Shown here: positions 8,102 to 17,989 of the stretch, one piece after another | How positions within the stretch are numbered: position 1 is the stretch's first letter | How the letters are laid out: every line of letters begins with the position of its first letter | Source: an uncultured Collinsella sp. | GTDB lineage: Bacteria; Actinomycetota; Coriobacteriia; Coriobacteriales; Coriobacteriaceae | Length of the DNA stretch: 37,788 nucleotides | NCBI GenBank assembly: GCA_902493915.1 | Contig: CABUQY010000004.1 | Location: forward strand, 1 to 37,788 | Direction of reading: 5' to 3' | Notes under the pieces: generated by a model | What the model saw: only the letters and a program-made list of their open reading frames with translations | Told to the model about the DNA's origin: nothing | The model's database searches: none | Translations under genes and position numbers: made by a program

Positions 8102-8142
8102 GGGAAAGGACGCTCGACTCACACGAGCCGAACGCCCTTCCC
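8102..8142 (-). ncRNA. imperfect intercistronic hairpin between PTS and hydrolase genes
   Basis: GGGAAAGG...CGCTCG pairs imperfectly with CGAG...CCCTTCCC around the loop ACTCACA. It could tune the relative expression of the two cistrons. The structure was paired by eye only. Confidence 0.35.
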
Positions 8143-8180
8143 CAAATGGACTTATCCTCAGATTACGCTGAACGGCTCAA

Positions 8181-9632
8181 CTAGAAGCTGACATCGAAGC
8201 CAGCGCCAGCGCCCTCTTCATCAGTGGTCGGCACGCCCTTTGCCTTGTTGTAGGCAAAGATCAAGACGATCGGCACGATAAAGGCGATGAGATTGCCAGC
8301 CACATACCACACGAGCGTCTCGGGCGTGACGATGAGCAGGCCAAGCACGCCGGTCAGACCCTGACCGATGGCGCGCACCTCAAAGAGCTTCACGAAGGCA
8401 CCGCCGCAGCCTGCACCGATGCAAGCGCAGATGAACGGGATGATCGAGTAGCGCATGTTTGCAGCAAAGATTGCGGGCTCGGAGATACCGACCAGCGTCG
8501 GGATAAAGGACGACATGCAGATGTTGCGCTCTTTGGAATGCTTCTTGTGAATGAGGTACATGCCGATGGCGCCGCCGCCCTGGGCGATGATGGAAACCGA
8601 CCAGATTGCCTGGATGTAGTTGAAGCCAGTCGTGGCAACGAGGTTTGCCTCGATACCCTGGATGAACTGATGCGTACCGGTAACGACGAGCGGCTGCAGG
8701 AATGCGGCAAAGACAAAGGCACCGAAGACGCCCATCCTGTTGTACAGGATATCGATTACGCCGGCGAGGACGTCGCCGATCAGGTTGCCGAGCGGGCCGA
8801 ACACGGTGAACAGGGCGACGTTAGCAAGAATCAGGGTAACGGTCGGGACAAAGACGAACGAAACGACCTCAGGGATGTACTTCTGGGCAATCTTTTCGAC
8901 CTTGGCCATAAACCAGGCAGTCAGGATTGCAGGGAACACGCCGCCCTGGAAAGCAACCATGGGAATGGAGAGCGGACCGAAGTTCCAGTACTCAGCACCC
9001 GTCGGGTCCATAACGAACGTGTTGCGGTTCATAAGGCTCGGGTGAACCATGACGATACCGACGAGGATGCCCAGGATCGGGTTACCGCCAAAACGCTTGA
9101 CTGCGCTGTACATAACCAGAACAGGCAGGTAGTCGAACGTGGTGGCGATAATGGCAAAGAAGCTTGCGAGGTTCTTGAGGAACTCGCTGTGATCGGCGAG
9201 GCTGCCCTCCATGCCAAAGAGGCCGTTGGCAACGATCAGCGACTTAAGACCGATGATGATTGCAGCGCCGACGAAGGCGGGAATGATGGGGATAAAGATG
9301 TCCGAGAATACCTTGAGGACCGAGAAGAACTTGCCCTTCTTGTCCGCCTCGGCGCCCTTGACCTCGGAAGCACTGATCTCCTTAACGCCCGTCAGAGCCA
9401 TAAACTCATCGTAAACCTTGTTGACGGTACCGGTACCGAAGATGATCATGAGCTGGCCGCTGTTGTACAGCACGCCCTTGACGCCATCGATGTTCTCGAG
9501 CTCGGCCTTGTTGTATTTGCTCGTATCCTTGAGCACCAGACGCAGACGGGTCACGCAATGCGTGGCGCCCTCGATGTTCTCCAGTCCGCCGACGTTGTCG
9601 ACGACTTGCTGGGACACTGCCTTGTAGTCCAT
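8181..9632 (-). CDS. PTS sucrose-type EIIBC component
   Basis: The protein takes up and phosphorylates a disaccharide, almost certainly sucrose given its neighbours. The N-terminal EIIB domain has its phosphorylated cysteine at Cys26 (THCVTRLRL). After a short linker comes a membrane EIIC domain with about ten helices and the conserved GISEPAIFA motif. There is no fused EIIA domain, so an EIIA-Glc-like protein encoded elsewhere must supply phosphate. The ATG at 9632 lies 3 bases after GAGAGGAAC-type purines; an in-frame ATG four codons upstream has its purine run too close. Middle gene of the sucrose operon. Confidence 0.92.
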   Translation of the reverse strand: MDYKAVSQQVVDNVGGLENIEGATHCVTRLRLVLKDTSKYNKAELENIDGVKGVLYNSGQLMIIFGTGTVNKVYDEFMALTGVKEISASEVKGAEADKKGKFFSVLKVFSDIFIPIIPAFVGAAIIIGLKSLIVANGLFGMEGSLADHSEFLKNLASFFAIIATTFDYLPVLVMYSAVKRFGGNPILGILVGIVMVHPSLMNRNTFVMDPTGAEYWNFGPLSIPMVAFQGGVFPAILTAWFMAKVEKIAQKYIPEVVSFVFVPTVTLILANVALFTVFGPLGNLIGDVLAGVIDILYNRMGVFGAFVFAAFLQPLVVTGTHQFIQGIEANLVATTGFNYIQAIWSVSIIAQGGGAIGMYLIHKKHSKERNICMSSFIPTLVGISEPAIFAANMRYSIIPFICACIGAGCGGAFVKLFEVRAIGQGLTGVLGLLIVTPETLVWYVAGNLIAFIVPIVLIFAYNKAKGVPTTDEEGAGAGFDVSF

Positions 9633-9677
9633 GTTCCTCTCCATTCCTTTTCTAAATCATAAAACGGTTCGTTGCCG

Positions 9678-11060
9678 CTACAGAGACGCGATCGTTGCGT
9701 TTGCGCACTTGAGCGCACCGTCGGTGACCGTCAGCGCCACACCCTGGCCCTGCTTGTTGCAGAAGCGAGCGTTGAGCGCAACATCATCGACAAAGATGGT
9801 CGCGATGTCGTCGTCGACGACCAGACGCACATGGTGAGTGCCCTCGCCCTTAAAGAACAACGGACGCTCGAGGCCCATGTTGTTGACCTGGAACCACGGG
9901 TACTGGGGAGCCGGCGTGAACTCGAGCTTGCCCTCGCGCAGGTTGGCGCGGAACTCATAGGCAAGACCGGTCTCGGCGTCCTCAGCGAACTTGACCGAGA
10001 AGCCGGCAGCGTTACCGCCGAGCTCAATGTCGGCATCGAGCAAGTAGGTGGAGCCGGCATCCGCGGCGAGCACCTGCTCGACCTTGCCCGACTCGCAGGA
10101 AAGCTCAAAGGTCTCGACTGCCTTAGCCTCGCCAAAGGCGCCAAGCATGCTGTCAGGAAGCTTGGTGCCGAGCGTTCCGTCGGCACGCTGAACGATCTCG
10201 AGGGGCATAAAGGTGCCACCCCACAGGTAAGAGCTGGGGTCACCGCCCTCGTCACGCGTAGGAACCCAACCAAAGAGAACGCGGCGCTCGCCGTCAAATG
10301 CGGTACGCGCGGCATAGTACGCGCGGCCATCGAAGGAATCGTCCGCAGGAGTGATCCAAGGACCGTTGATAGAGCGAGACATGCGGTAACGGGTCTTGTT
10401 GCCATCACTGTACTCGGAGAACACCAGATACCACCAGTCGCCCATCTTAAAGAGATCAGGCATCTCGAACATGGTGTACAGGCCCGGATTCCACCAGTCG
10501 CCCTGGAACTCCCAGGTATCCAGGTCCTTGGAGGTGAACTTGACCAGACGACCGGTCATCAGACGCTTGTCCTCGCCCACACGCGTGCCGAGGATGAGCA
10601 TGTACTCTTCGTTCTCCTCATCCCAAAGCACAAAGGGATCGCGCCAGTTGCGGTCATCGTAACCCTCCTGGGGCGGAAGCAGCGTCTCGGCGATGTTCTT
10701 CTCCCACTTGACGGCGTCGTCACTCGTTGCGTGAAGAAGAACCTGCTTCATCAAGCGTGCCTTGACCTTATCGCGATTGCAACCAGTGTAGAGCGCATGG
10801 TACTTGTCGCCCACCTTAAACACCGTGCCGGCATAAACATACTGGTCGACTTCCTCGTCGCCGCCACGCTCAAGGCTCTCGCCAAAGTCTTTGTAATTGA
10901 CGAAGTCCTTGGTTGTCGCGAGTGCCCAGCCAAACGGCTCTCCGAAAGGTCCGGGGTTACGCGTGTCACGCTGGTGATAGAGATAGAACGTGCCGTCCTC
11001 GCCGTACGGCATGATGTCGCCTACCCAAATTCCCTCAGGCTGGTAATACACCTTGTGCAT
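9678..11060 (-). CDS. divergent GH32-family glycoside hydrolase
   Basis: The fold is GH32/GH68-like: an N-terminal five-bladed propeller with RDP (140-142) and EMPD (199-202), followed by a C-terminal beta-sandwich (from about residue 330). The usual WxNDPNG nucleophile motif is replaced by WVGDIMPYG, with Asp15 as the probable nucleophile. There is no signal peptide, so it acts inside the cell. As first gene of the sucrose operon it probably hydrolyses a fructose-containing sugar or sugar phosphate, but with a substrate preference different from the canonical hydrolase two genes downstream. The ATG is preceded by AAAGGA with 8-base spacing. Substrate is not deducible. Confidence 0.8.
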   Translation of the reverse strand: MHKVYYQPEGIWVGDIMPYGEDGTFYLYHQRDTRNPGPFGEPFGWALATTKDFVNYKDFGESLERGGDEEVDQYVYAGTVFKVGDKYHALYTGCNRDKVKARLMKQVLLHATSDDAVKWEKNIAETLLPPQEGYDDRNWRDPFVLWDEENEEYMLILGTRVGEDKRLMTGRLVKFTSKDLDTWEFQGDWWNPGLYTMFEMPDLFKMGDWWYLVFSEYSDGNKTRYRMSRSINGPWITPADDSFDGRAYYAARTAFDGERRVLFGWVPTRDEGGDPSSYLWGGTFMPLEIVQRADGTLGTKLPDSMLGAFGEAKAVETFELSCESGKVEQVLAADAGSTYLLDADIELGGNAAGFSVKFAEDAETGLAYEFRANLREGKLEFTPAPQYPWFQVNNMGLERPLFFKGEGTHHVRLVVDDDIATIFVDDVALNARFCNKQGQGVALTVTDGALKCANATIASL

Positions 11061-11103
11061 CCGAGACTTCCTTTCTCACGAGATACTAACTCGGTACAAC
11101 TGC

Positions 11104-11132
11104 AAGATATGTCAATCGTTTTCATATGTCAA
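11104..11132 (-). promoter_or_regulatory. sucrose operon promoter
   Basis: On the minus strand, TTGACA (11132-11127), a 17-base spacer and TATCTT (11109-11104) form a good sigma-A type promoter facing the GH32 gene. The -35 box lies inside operator 11127-11143 and the spacer is exactly operator 11110-11126, so a bound repressor would block polymerase. Confidence 0.7.
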
Positions 11133-11143
11133 ACGTTTTCACA
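11110..11143. promoter_or_regulatory. tandem LacI-type operators of the sucrose operon
   Basis: Two abutting 17-mers, TGTCAATCGTTTTCATA (11110-11126) and TGTCAAACGTTTTCACA (11127-11143), share the pattern TGTCAnnCGTTTnCAyA centred on CG as in LacI-family sites. A weaker inverted match (TGTCAACCGTTTGCCGA) lies at 11188-11172. Confidence 0.75.
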
Positions 11144-11244
11144 CCAATACGTCTTTTCGCAGTTCCAGTCGTCGGCAAACGGTTGACATATACCGGCGAA
11201 CGGTCATCAGAGGCGTTTGAGGAATTCTTTTGGCACGGGATGAA

Positions 11245-12255
11245 CTACGCGGTTTTACCCTCAATGAGTTCAACGGGGAGCTTGATATTCGATTCGGGCT
11301 TTTCGCCGTTAACAAGAGCGACGATGGATTGCGCCGCGAGCTCACCGATGCGATCGATATCTTGGCGTACGGTTGTTAAGTCAGGCATAAACGTCATAGT
11401 GCGGCGGGCACCATCCGCGCCCACGACCTTAATATCATCCGGAGCGCTCAAGCCGCGCTGCTTCATCACGTTAAGACAGATAGCCGCCATCGTGTCGTCT
11501 CCCGCAAAGATGCCGTCAATATCGGGGTTCTCATCGAGGATCTTCGCAACGACCGCGCTCTTTTCGTCGTCGGGCTTAACGAACTCGACCTCACGGACAA
11601 GCGCGGGCAAACCGGCCTGCTCAACAACATCGAGGTAGGCATCGGTACGCTTATTGGCAGGCATGCGCATGCGGCTATTGCTGCGCAGGCACAGGATGCG
11701 TGAACATCCGTCATCGATCAGGCGACGCGTGGCAAGTTCGCCGATGCTATAGCTGTCGCTCGCAATCTGAACAGAGGCTTCGCCAAGGTCGCAGTCGATA
11801 CCAACCAGACTCAAGCCCATCTCGGCATACGCCTCGGTACCGATATTAAGCGAGTTGACGATGACGCCATCAACCATATTGCGTCGAAGCATGTCGATAT
11901 AAGAGCGCTCAAGCTCGGGTCGATTGGCGCTATTGCACAGCAGCATCTTAAAACCGTTTTCGGCCAGGGTATGCTCAATGACTTGAACCACTTGGGCATG
12001 AAACGGACTGCTGACATAGGGGACGATCATACCGATAAGATTCAGGCGACCGTTGAGCATGGCACGGGCGATATCGTTGGGCGTATAGTTGATGCGCTTC
12101 ATCGCGGCATGGACCTTATCGCGGGTCTCTTGGCTAATATAGCCGCGATTATTAAGCACGCGAGATACCGTAGTAGGCGAAACCCCCGCCACCGCCGCAA
12201 CTTCCTTGATGCCAGGCTTAGCCGTATCCTTAGAACGAGCACTCTCGCGAGCCAT
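11245..12255 (-). CDS. LacI-family sucrose regulator
   Basis: This is a DNA-binding repressor with an N-terminal LacI HTH (IKEVAAVAGVSPTTVSRVLNN) and hinge, followed by a periplasmic-binding-protein-like sensor domain. It is 336 residues from the ATG at 12255, which has GGGGAGG 5 bases upstream; the open frame extends seven more codons to an ATG without such a site. It lies directly upstream of the sucrose operon in the same direction, and the same 17-bp operator type occurs at the operon promoter and in front of this gene, which indicates autoregulation. The effector is probably sucrose, fructose or a phosphorylated form. Confidence 0.9.
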   Translation of the reverse strand: MARESARSKDTAKPGIKEVAAVAGVSPTTVSRVLNNRGYISQETRDKVHAAMKRINYTPNDIARAMLNGRLNLIGMIVPYVSSPFHAQVVQVIEHTLAENGFKMLLCNSANRPELERSYIDMLRRNMVDGVIVNSLNIGTEAYAEMGLSLVGIDCDLGEASVQIASDSYSIGELATRRLIDDGCSRILCLRSNSRMRMPANKRTDAYLDVVEQAGLPALVREVEFVKPDDEKSAVVAKILDENPDIDGIFAGDDTMAAICLNVMKQRGLSAPDDIKVVGADGARRTMTFMPDLTTVRQDIDRIGELAAQSIVALVNGEKPESNIKLPVELIEGKTA

Positions 12256-12275
12256 AGCACCCTCCCCCATCAACA

Positions 12276-12292
12276 TGTCATACGTTTACATA
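12276..12292. promoter_or_regulatory. autoregulatory operator before the LacI-type gene
   Basis: TGTCATACGTTTACATA matches the two operators at 11110-11143 at 13-14 of 17 positions and lies 20 bases upstream of the regulator's start codon. Confidence 0.7.
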
Positions 12293-12408
12293 CGAACAAA
12301 GCATACCCCAACAAGAGCGGGAAGACGGTAACAGTACAAGTAAGTAAACGACTCATCCAAATAATTAGGAGAGTTCCGCCTAAAGGGTGACTCCAAAGGA
12401 CCCCACAT

Positions 12409-12531
12409 GGCCGGTTTTGGGTTATTTCCCAAAACATCCCGCAGGACGCAAAGAGGCTCCGCCGCGCAACGCGCGCAGCGGAGCCTCTTTGCATGTCCGA
12501 GGACGTTTTGGGAAATAACCCAAAACCGGCC
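12409..12531. terminator. nested palindromic element downstream of the split pfl genes
   Basis: Perfect 27-bp outer arms (12409-12435 and 12505-12531) enclose an independent inner hairpin (12448-12462 with 12478-12492, extended by CGCGC/GCGCG around AAC). Each outer arm can itself fold (GTTTTGGG-TTATTT-CCCAAAAC). It begins 27 bases past the stop of the glycyl-radical domain gene, so it most likely ends or protects that transcript. It shares flanking words with 30286-30436 (see findings). Confidence 0.7.
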
Positions 12532-12558
12532 CCAGTAATCCTACAGGAGTTGAACCCT

Positions 12559-12810
12559 TTAGAACTTGTCGTGGAAGGTACGCGAAATGACCTCGTCCTG
12601 CTGCTCCTTGGTGAGCGTGTGGAAGTTCACGGCATAGCCGGAAACGCGGATGGTCAGCTGCGGGTACTTCTCGGGGTGAGCCTGAGCGTCAAGCAGCGTC
12701 TCACGGTTGAAGACGTTGATGTTCAGGTGGTGGCCACCCTTCTCGGCGTAAGCGTCGAGCATGTGGACCAGGTTATCGGCCTGAGTCTCAGAAACTTCAG
12801 AAACCTTCAT
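12559..12810 (-). CDS. stand-alone glycyl radical domain completing a split pyruvate formate-lyase
   Basis: The 83-residue product corresponds to the C-terminal end of pyruvate formate-lyase and resembles the radical domain of GrcA/YfiD. It contains GGHHLNINVFNRETLLDA, the radical loop RVSGYAV (Gly58) and the ending SRTFHDKF. The preceding 683-residue gene ends just where this domain should begin, and 683 plus 83 equals the length of a normal one-piece enzyme (about 760). A strong AAGGAG 7 bases before the ATG shows that it is translated on its own. Gly58 would carry the radical placed by PflA and must dock with the catalytic body. Unlike E. coli GrcA, which rescues an intact PflB, no intact PflB is present here. 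Confidence 0.93.
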   Translation of the reverse strand: MKVSEVSETQADNLVHMLDAYAEKGGHHLNINVFNRETLLDAQAHPEKYPQLTIRVSGYAVNFHTLTKEQQDEVISRTFHDKF

Positions 12811-12833
12811 AATGTGTCTCCTTCGATTGATAG

Positions 12834-12894
12834 GCGCCGGCCGAAACCGGCGCTCTAATCAGTAATCGTTATTGTTAGTATAGCACTAACAATA
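12834..12894 (-). ncRNA. two intercistronic hairpins between the two pfl pieces
   Basis: TATTGTTAGT-ATAGC-ACTAACAATA (12870-12894, plus strand) starts one base after the stop codon of the catalytic-body gene. GCGCCGG-CCGAAA-CCGGCGC (12834-12853) lies just before the ribosome site of the radical-domain gene. Both stems are perfect and neither has a T-run. They may stop decay or partly end transcription and so set the ratio of the two subunits. Confidence 0.6.
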
Positions 12895-12895
12895 G

Positions 12896-14947
<2,052 letters not shown>

Positions 14948-15413
14948 TGTGTAACCACGCTCCTAGTTACGTGTAATGCGGCGCTCTCTCACACCGCTGC
15001 TTATTGAATTCTTGAATGTTCGGCTTGCACTACCGGCTTCTTCCGTTCTTCACCACACGTTGGTGCAGGGAAAACGTTTGTCCACCTTGGAACTACAACC
15101 CAAAACCCAAGATTTCACCCGTTTGAGAAGGATAACATAGCGACCCTCTCCATCTGGGCTGTTATATGTTTCTTTTTTTATATCATAAGAGCGTTTTTTA
15201 CAAACCCGCAGGAAATGCGGGCGCGAACAACTACCGTTCACCGATTTGTATGTTATTTTTCCTTGCCTTTGTACGACGTTCGCTCTAGCTGTTATGCCAG
15301 CTTTAGCAGGGTAAAGTGTCCCAGAGACCCTACAGAAACTGCAGGGCGGCCACGGGATCCCCCGTGGCCGCCCTGTGGCGTAGCTATTTTTTAGCTTTGA
15401 TTGCCGCTTTGCA
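14948..15413. other. long intergenic region: pfl leader and kdgT-type gene terminator
   Basis: This 466-base gap contains the strong hairpin at 15342-15375, a smaller one (CCCGCA-GGAAA-TGCGGG, 15205-15221) and an AT-rich stretch near 15165-15200. On the minus strand that stretch reads TTGTAA...TATAAA with 15-base spacing, a poor but possible pfl promoter that would give a leader of about 220 nt. No protein-coding gene is apparent in any frame and no known riboswitch was recognised. Confidence 0.5.
15342..15375. terminator. strong hairpin between the permease gene and the pfl leader
   Basis: CAGGGCGGCCACGGG (15342-15356) pairs perfectly with 15361-15375 around ATCC. It lies about 40 bases beyond the permease stop codon on the minus strand; the short T-rich tract (TATTTTTTAG) is on the plus-strand side. 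Confidence 0.7.
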
Positions 15414-16433
15414 TTAGGCGGCTGCGGCGGCCTTGTCGGTCGTTGCCTTGCTATCGCCGTTGCCCTGGCCCTCAAAATGCTTGTAGCACCAGCTGGTGAC
15501 CAGCGGGGTCAAAATAGCCGTCACGATTGCGCAGGCAGCAACCTGTGCCGTAGCCGTCGCGAGCACGGCGCCGCCGTACATGGCCCCGTTGACGCTTGCC
15601 ATGGCAGCAGGCGTGGCCACATTGGCTCCGGCACAGCTCGAAATGGCCGCACCTGCGACACCCGTACCACCCGTGAGCTTATCGACCGCGATAACGGGAA
15701 TTGCAAAGACCACCGAGCAGATCACGCCGAGCAGAATACCGGGGAGACCGCCGTTGATAAGCTGGCCAAAAGTCATGGTCGAGCCCATGGCAAAGAAGAC
15801 GAGCACGATGATGGCGGAAAGTGCCGGTGCCATCATCTTCTTAAAGCTGGGGAACAGGTTACCCAGAATAATGCCGACGACGATCGGCAGAATGGCGCCC
15901 ACGAGCGACCAGCCGATCGGGGCCTGGCCGGCAGCGCCGAGCACGATCATCGTGACCGGAGGGCCGACAACCAGCGTGGTGATGGCGACAGCGCCACGCT
16001 CAGCCTCGTTGCCCATGGTACCCATCAGCCCAGCGTACATAGCGTTGTTGGCGCCGGTGCAAGCCGCCAGCATCACCATGGCAGAGATGCCAAACAAGTT
16101 GTCGTTGAACACATAAAGGATGAGCAGCGACATGGCAACGACCACGATCTGCTTGACGGCGATGATGATGGCGCCGCGGGCAGCGGCGGCAGGAGCGCTC
16201 TTAAACGAAATCGTCGTACCGACGATGAGCAAAAAAGCGCCCACGAGCGGGCCAGCGCCCTGCTGGGTCATGCCAAGCGTAAAGCTGCCGAGCGTTTTGA
16301 ACAGGTCGGGGAATAGCGTGTTGAGCAGACAGCCCAACAGAAGCGGCACCAAGATATTGGCGCCCGGGATGGAGGACATCTTAAAGAACGGCTCCTTTGC
16401 CGCCGGCGCCTCCACCGCAGTCGATTCACTCAT
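15414..16433 (-). CDS. kdgT: 2-keto-3-deoxygluconate permease family transporter
   Basis: This hydrophobic 339-residue protein has about ten predicted transmembrane helices and matches the KdgT family style: the N-terminal PGANILVPLLLGCLLNTLFP and a GTTISFKSAP loop. KdgT-type carriers import 2-keto-3-deoxygluconate or related sugar acids with protons. The ATG at 16433 has AAGGAG 6 bases upstream. It follows the SDR dehydrogenase gene by about 110 nt on the same strand, and together they suggest uptake and redox conversion of a sugar acid. The rest of a KDG or uronate pathway is not in the window, so the substrate is not proven. Confidence 0.85.
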   Translation of the reverse strand: MSESTAVEAPAAKEPFFKMSSIPGANILVPLLLGCLLNTLFPDLFKTLGSFTLGMTQQGAGPLVGAFLLIVGTTISFKSAPAAAARGAIIIAVKQIVVVAMSLLILYVFNDNLFGISAMVMLAACTGANNAMYAGLMGTMGNEAERGAVAITTLVVGPPVTMIVLGAAGQAPIGWSLVGAILPIVVGIILGNLFPSFKKMMAPALSAIIVLVFFAMGSTMTFGQLINGGLPGILLGVICSVVFAIPVIAVDKLTGGTGVAGAAISSCAGANVATPAAMASVNGAMYGGAVLATATAQVAACAIVTAILTPLVTSWCYKHFEGQGNGDSKATTDKAAAAA

Positions 16434-16484
16434 ATATATCTCCTTTGGATGCATGCGAATCGTAGCCGCACGCGCCTATGTCAG

Positions 16485-16520
16485 AAAGAAGGCGACGGTC
16501 CCGAGTCGCAGGAGCCGTCG
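16485..16520 (-). terminator. weak hairpin between SDR and permease genes
   Basis: GGCGACGG and CCGTCGCC pair across a loop of about 15 bases. It may reduce read-through or stabilise the upstream transcript. Confidence 0.35.
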
Positions 16521-16541
16521 CCGAATAATCGTCGTGGGGTA

Positions 16542-17291
16542 TTACCCGTCCAGGACGATGCCACCGTCGCAGTCACCGATCTCGCCGTTAACGAAGCTGG
16601 CGAGGTCGGAGGCAAAGAAGAGCACCATCTGCGCAGGCTCGCTGGCCTGGGCGGCGCGGCCCAGAGGAATACCGTTGATGATGCGCTGAGAGTTCTCGTC
16701 AGAGAGGATCGAGGTCATATCGGTAAGCGTGAGCGACGGGCATACAGCGTTGCAGCGAACGCCAAACTTGCCGCCTTCCTTGGCGACTGCCTTGGTTAGA
16801 CCGTTAACACCGGCCTTGGAGCTCGCGTAAGCCGCGGTGCCGAGCAGGCCGCCGCCGATCTTGCCAGCAACAGAGCTCACGTTGACGATAGTGCCGGCAT
16901 GGGCCGCCTTAAAGTGCGGGTACACGGCATTCATCATGGTAAACGTACCATTGAGGTTGATGTCAATGGTGCGACGCCACTCGATGTCATCGATCTCGTC
17001 GAACTTCTTGGTGCTGATGACGCCAGCGCAGTTAATCAGGATGTTGGTTTGCGGCAGGTCTGCGAAAATCTGTTCGACGGTCTCGCGCGCCTTGGGCGCA
17101 TCGGCGACATCGAGCTGATAGAACTTGTTGCCCTCGCCAAGCTCGGCCACCGCGGCCTCGCCCTTAGCAGCGTTCCTTGCGATGAGCGCGACGTGTCCGC
17201 CGCCCGCAACGATGCCCTTGGCAATCTCGAGGCCAATGCCCTGAGTGCCGCCGGTAACGATCGCGGTTTTGCCCGTGAAGTCAAATGCCAT
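16542..17291 (-). CDS. SDR-family NAD(P)-dependent oxidoreductase
   Basis: A classical short-chain dehydrogenase of 249 residues: cofactor motif TGGTQGIG (13-20), the NCAG strand (87-90) and catalytic Ser140, Tyr155 and Lys159 (YASSK). The C-terminus GEIGDCDGGIVLDG is of the FabG/KduD/gluconate-dehydrogenase type. Its partner is a KdgT-like permease, so a role in sugar-acid reduction or oxidation (for example a 2-keto-3-deoxygluconate or gluconate dehydrogenase) is inferred. Cofactor preference cannot be read with confidence. The gene is divergent from the MarR gene across a 248-base gap. Confidence 0.88.
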   Translation of the reverse strand: MAFDFTGKTAIVTGGTQGIGLEIAKGIVAGGGHVALIARNAAKGEAAVAELGEGNKFYQLDVADAPKARETVEQIFADLPQTNILINCAGVISTKKFDEIDDIEWRRTIDINLNGTFTMMNAVYPHFKAAHAGTIVNVSSVAGKIGGGLLGTAAYASSKAGVNGLTKAVAKEGGKFGVRCNAVCPSLTLTDMTSILSDENSQRIINGIPLGRAAQASEPAQMVLFFASDLASFVNGEIGDCDGGIVLDG

Positions 17292-17505
17292 GACTCCAAC
17301 CCCCTTGATTCAGGTGTCTCCTTGCGGGAAGTTGGAGCATCGCACGTGGCGATAAATGAGTCCCAGTCGTCATGGTGGTGACAACCCCTCGCCTAACCGC
17401 GGGCATAATAGTTCTTTGAAACGCTTCAGCGATTGAATTTTTTACTCTTTATGCGCTCTTTATATTGCCCACTGCATGAGACCCGAATACGCGGGTATCA
17501 TCTTT

Positions 17506-17542
17506 CACCGAAAATAGTTTCTAGTGTTAGGGGTTTTCGGTG
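17506..17542 (+). promoter_or_regulatory. inverted repeat covering the marR-type start codon
   Basis: CACCGAAAA (17506-17514) pairs with TTTTCGGTG (17534-17542) across 19 bases; the right arm ends in the GTG start codon, and the AGGGG ribosome site is in the loop. It may be a MarR operator or an RNA hairpin limiting translation. Confidence 0.5.
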
Positions 17543-17989
17543 GAAGATACCGATTTCCATGAGCTTGGGCGTCAGCTCTTTACCGAGTTTGGCAGCATGC
17601 ACCAGCGCGTTTCGCGCTTTGCCGACCAGGCTCTGGGTGGCGAGATGGCCGTCATGCGCGCCCTCATGCGCGCCGGCGGCTCGCTCACGCCGAGCGAACT
17701 CGCCGATCGTGCCTGGGTCTCGAGCGCCCGTATCGCCAATATCCTGCGCGCCCTCGAGGCCAAGGGTTGGGTCGAGCGCGAGCACTCAAAGACCGACCGT
17801 CGTCGCGTACACGTCACGGTGACCGACAAGGGATTCCAGGTCATCGAAATCAAACGCCGGGAATTCGAGGACCGCACCGCGGCCTTCCTCGAGGAGCTTG
17901 GCGAAACAGATACCCAGGAGATGGTGCGCCTTCTAAGACGTGCCAACGAAATTATCGACCGCAATCAAGAAAGGAGAGATGCCGAGTGA
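17540..17989 (+). CDS. MarR-family transcriptional regulator
   Basis: A winged-helix regulator of 149 residues: LTPSELADRAWVSSARIANI is the HTH, followed by the wing (KTDRRRVHVTVTDKG) and a C-terminal dimerisation helix. Start is GTG at 17540 with AGGGG about 7 bases upstream. The next gene, an ABC exporter subunit, starts inside its last codons (4-nt overlap), so regulator and exporter form one operon. It probably represses its own operon and is released by a toxic compound or drug that the exporter removes. The ligand is unknown. Confidence 0.92.
   Translation: MEDTDFHELGRQLFTEFGSMHQRVSRFADQALGGEMAVMRALMRAGGSLTPSELADRAWVSSARIANILRALEAKGWVEREHSKTDRRRVHVTVTDKGFQVIEIKRREFEDRTAAFLEELGETDTQEMVRLLRRANEIIDRNQERRDAE

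Noticed and set aside
9678..11060. Inactive GH32 pseudo-enzyme
   Set aside because: Although NDPNG is lost, an aspartate is kept in the same place (GDIMP) and the other two catalytic motifs are intact, so a functional divergent enzyme is more likely.
15050..15475. 141-codon minus-strand frame in the pfl leader region
   Set aside because: It overlaps the permease 3' end and the strong hairpin, is Arg/Pro/Lys-rich, has no ribosome site and no recognisable domain.
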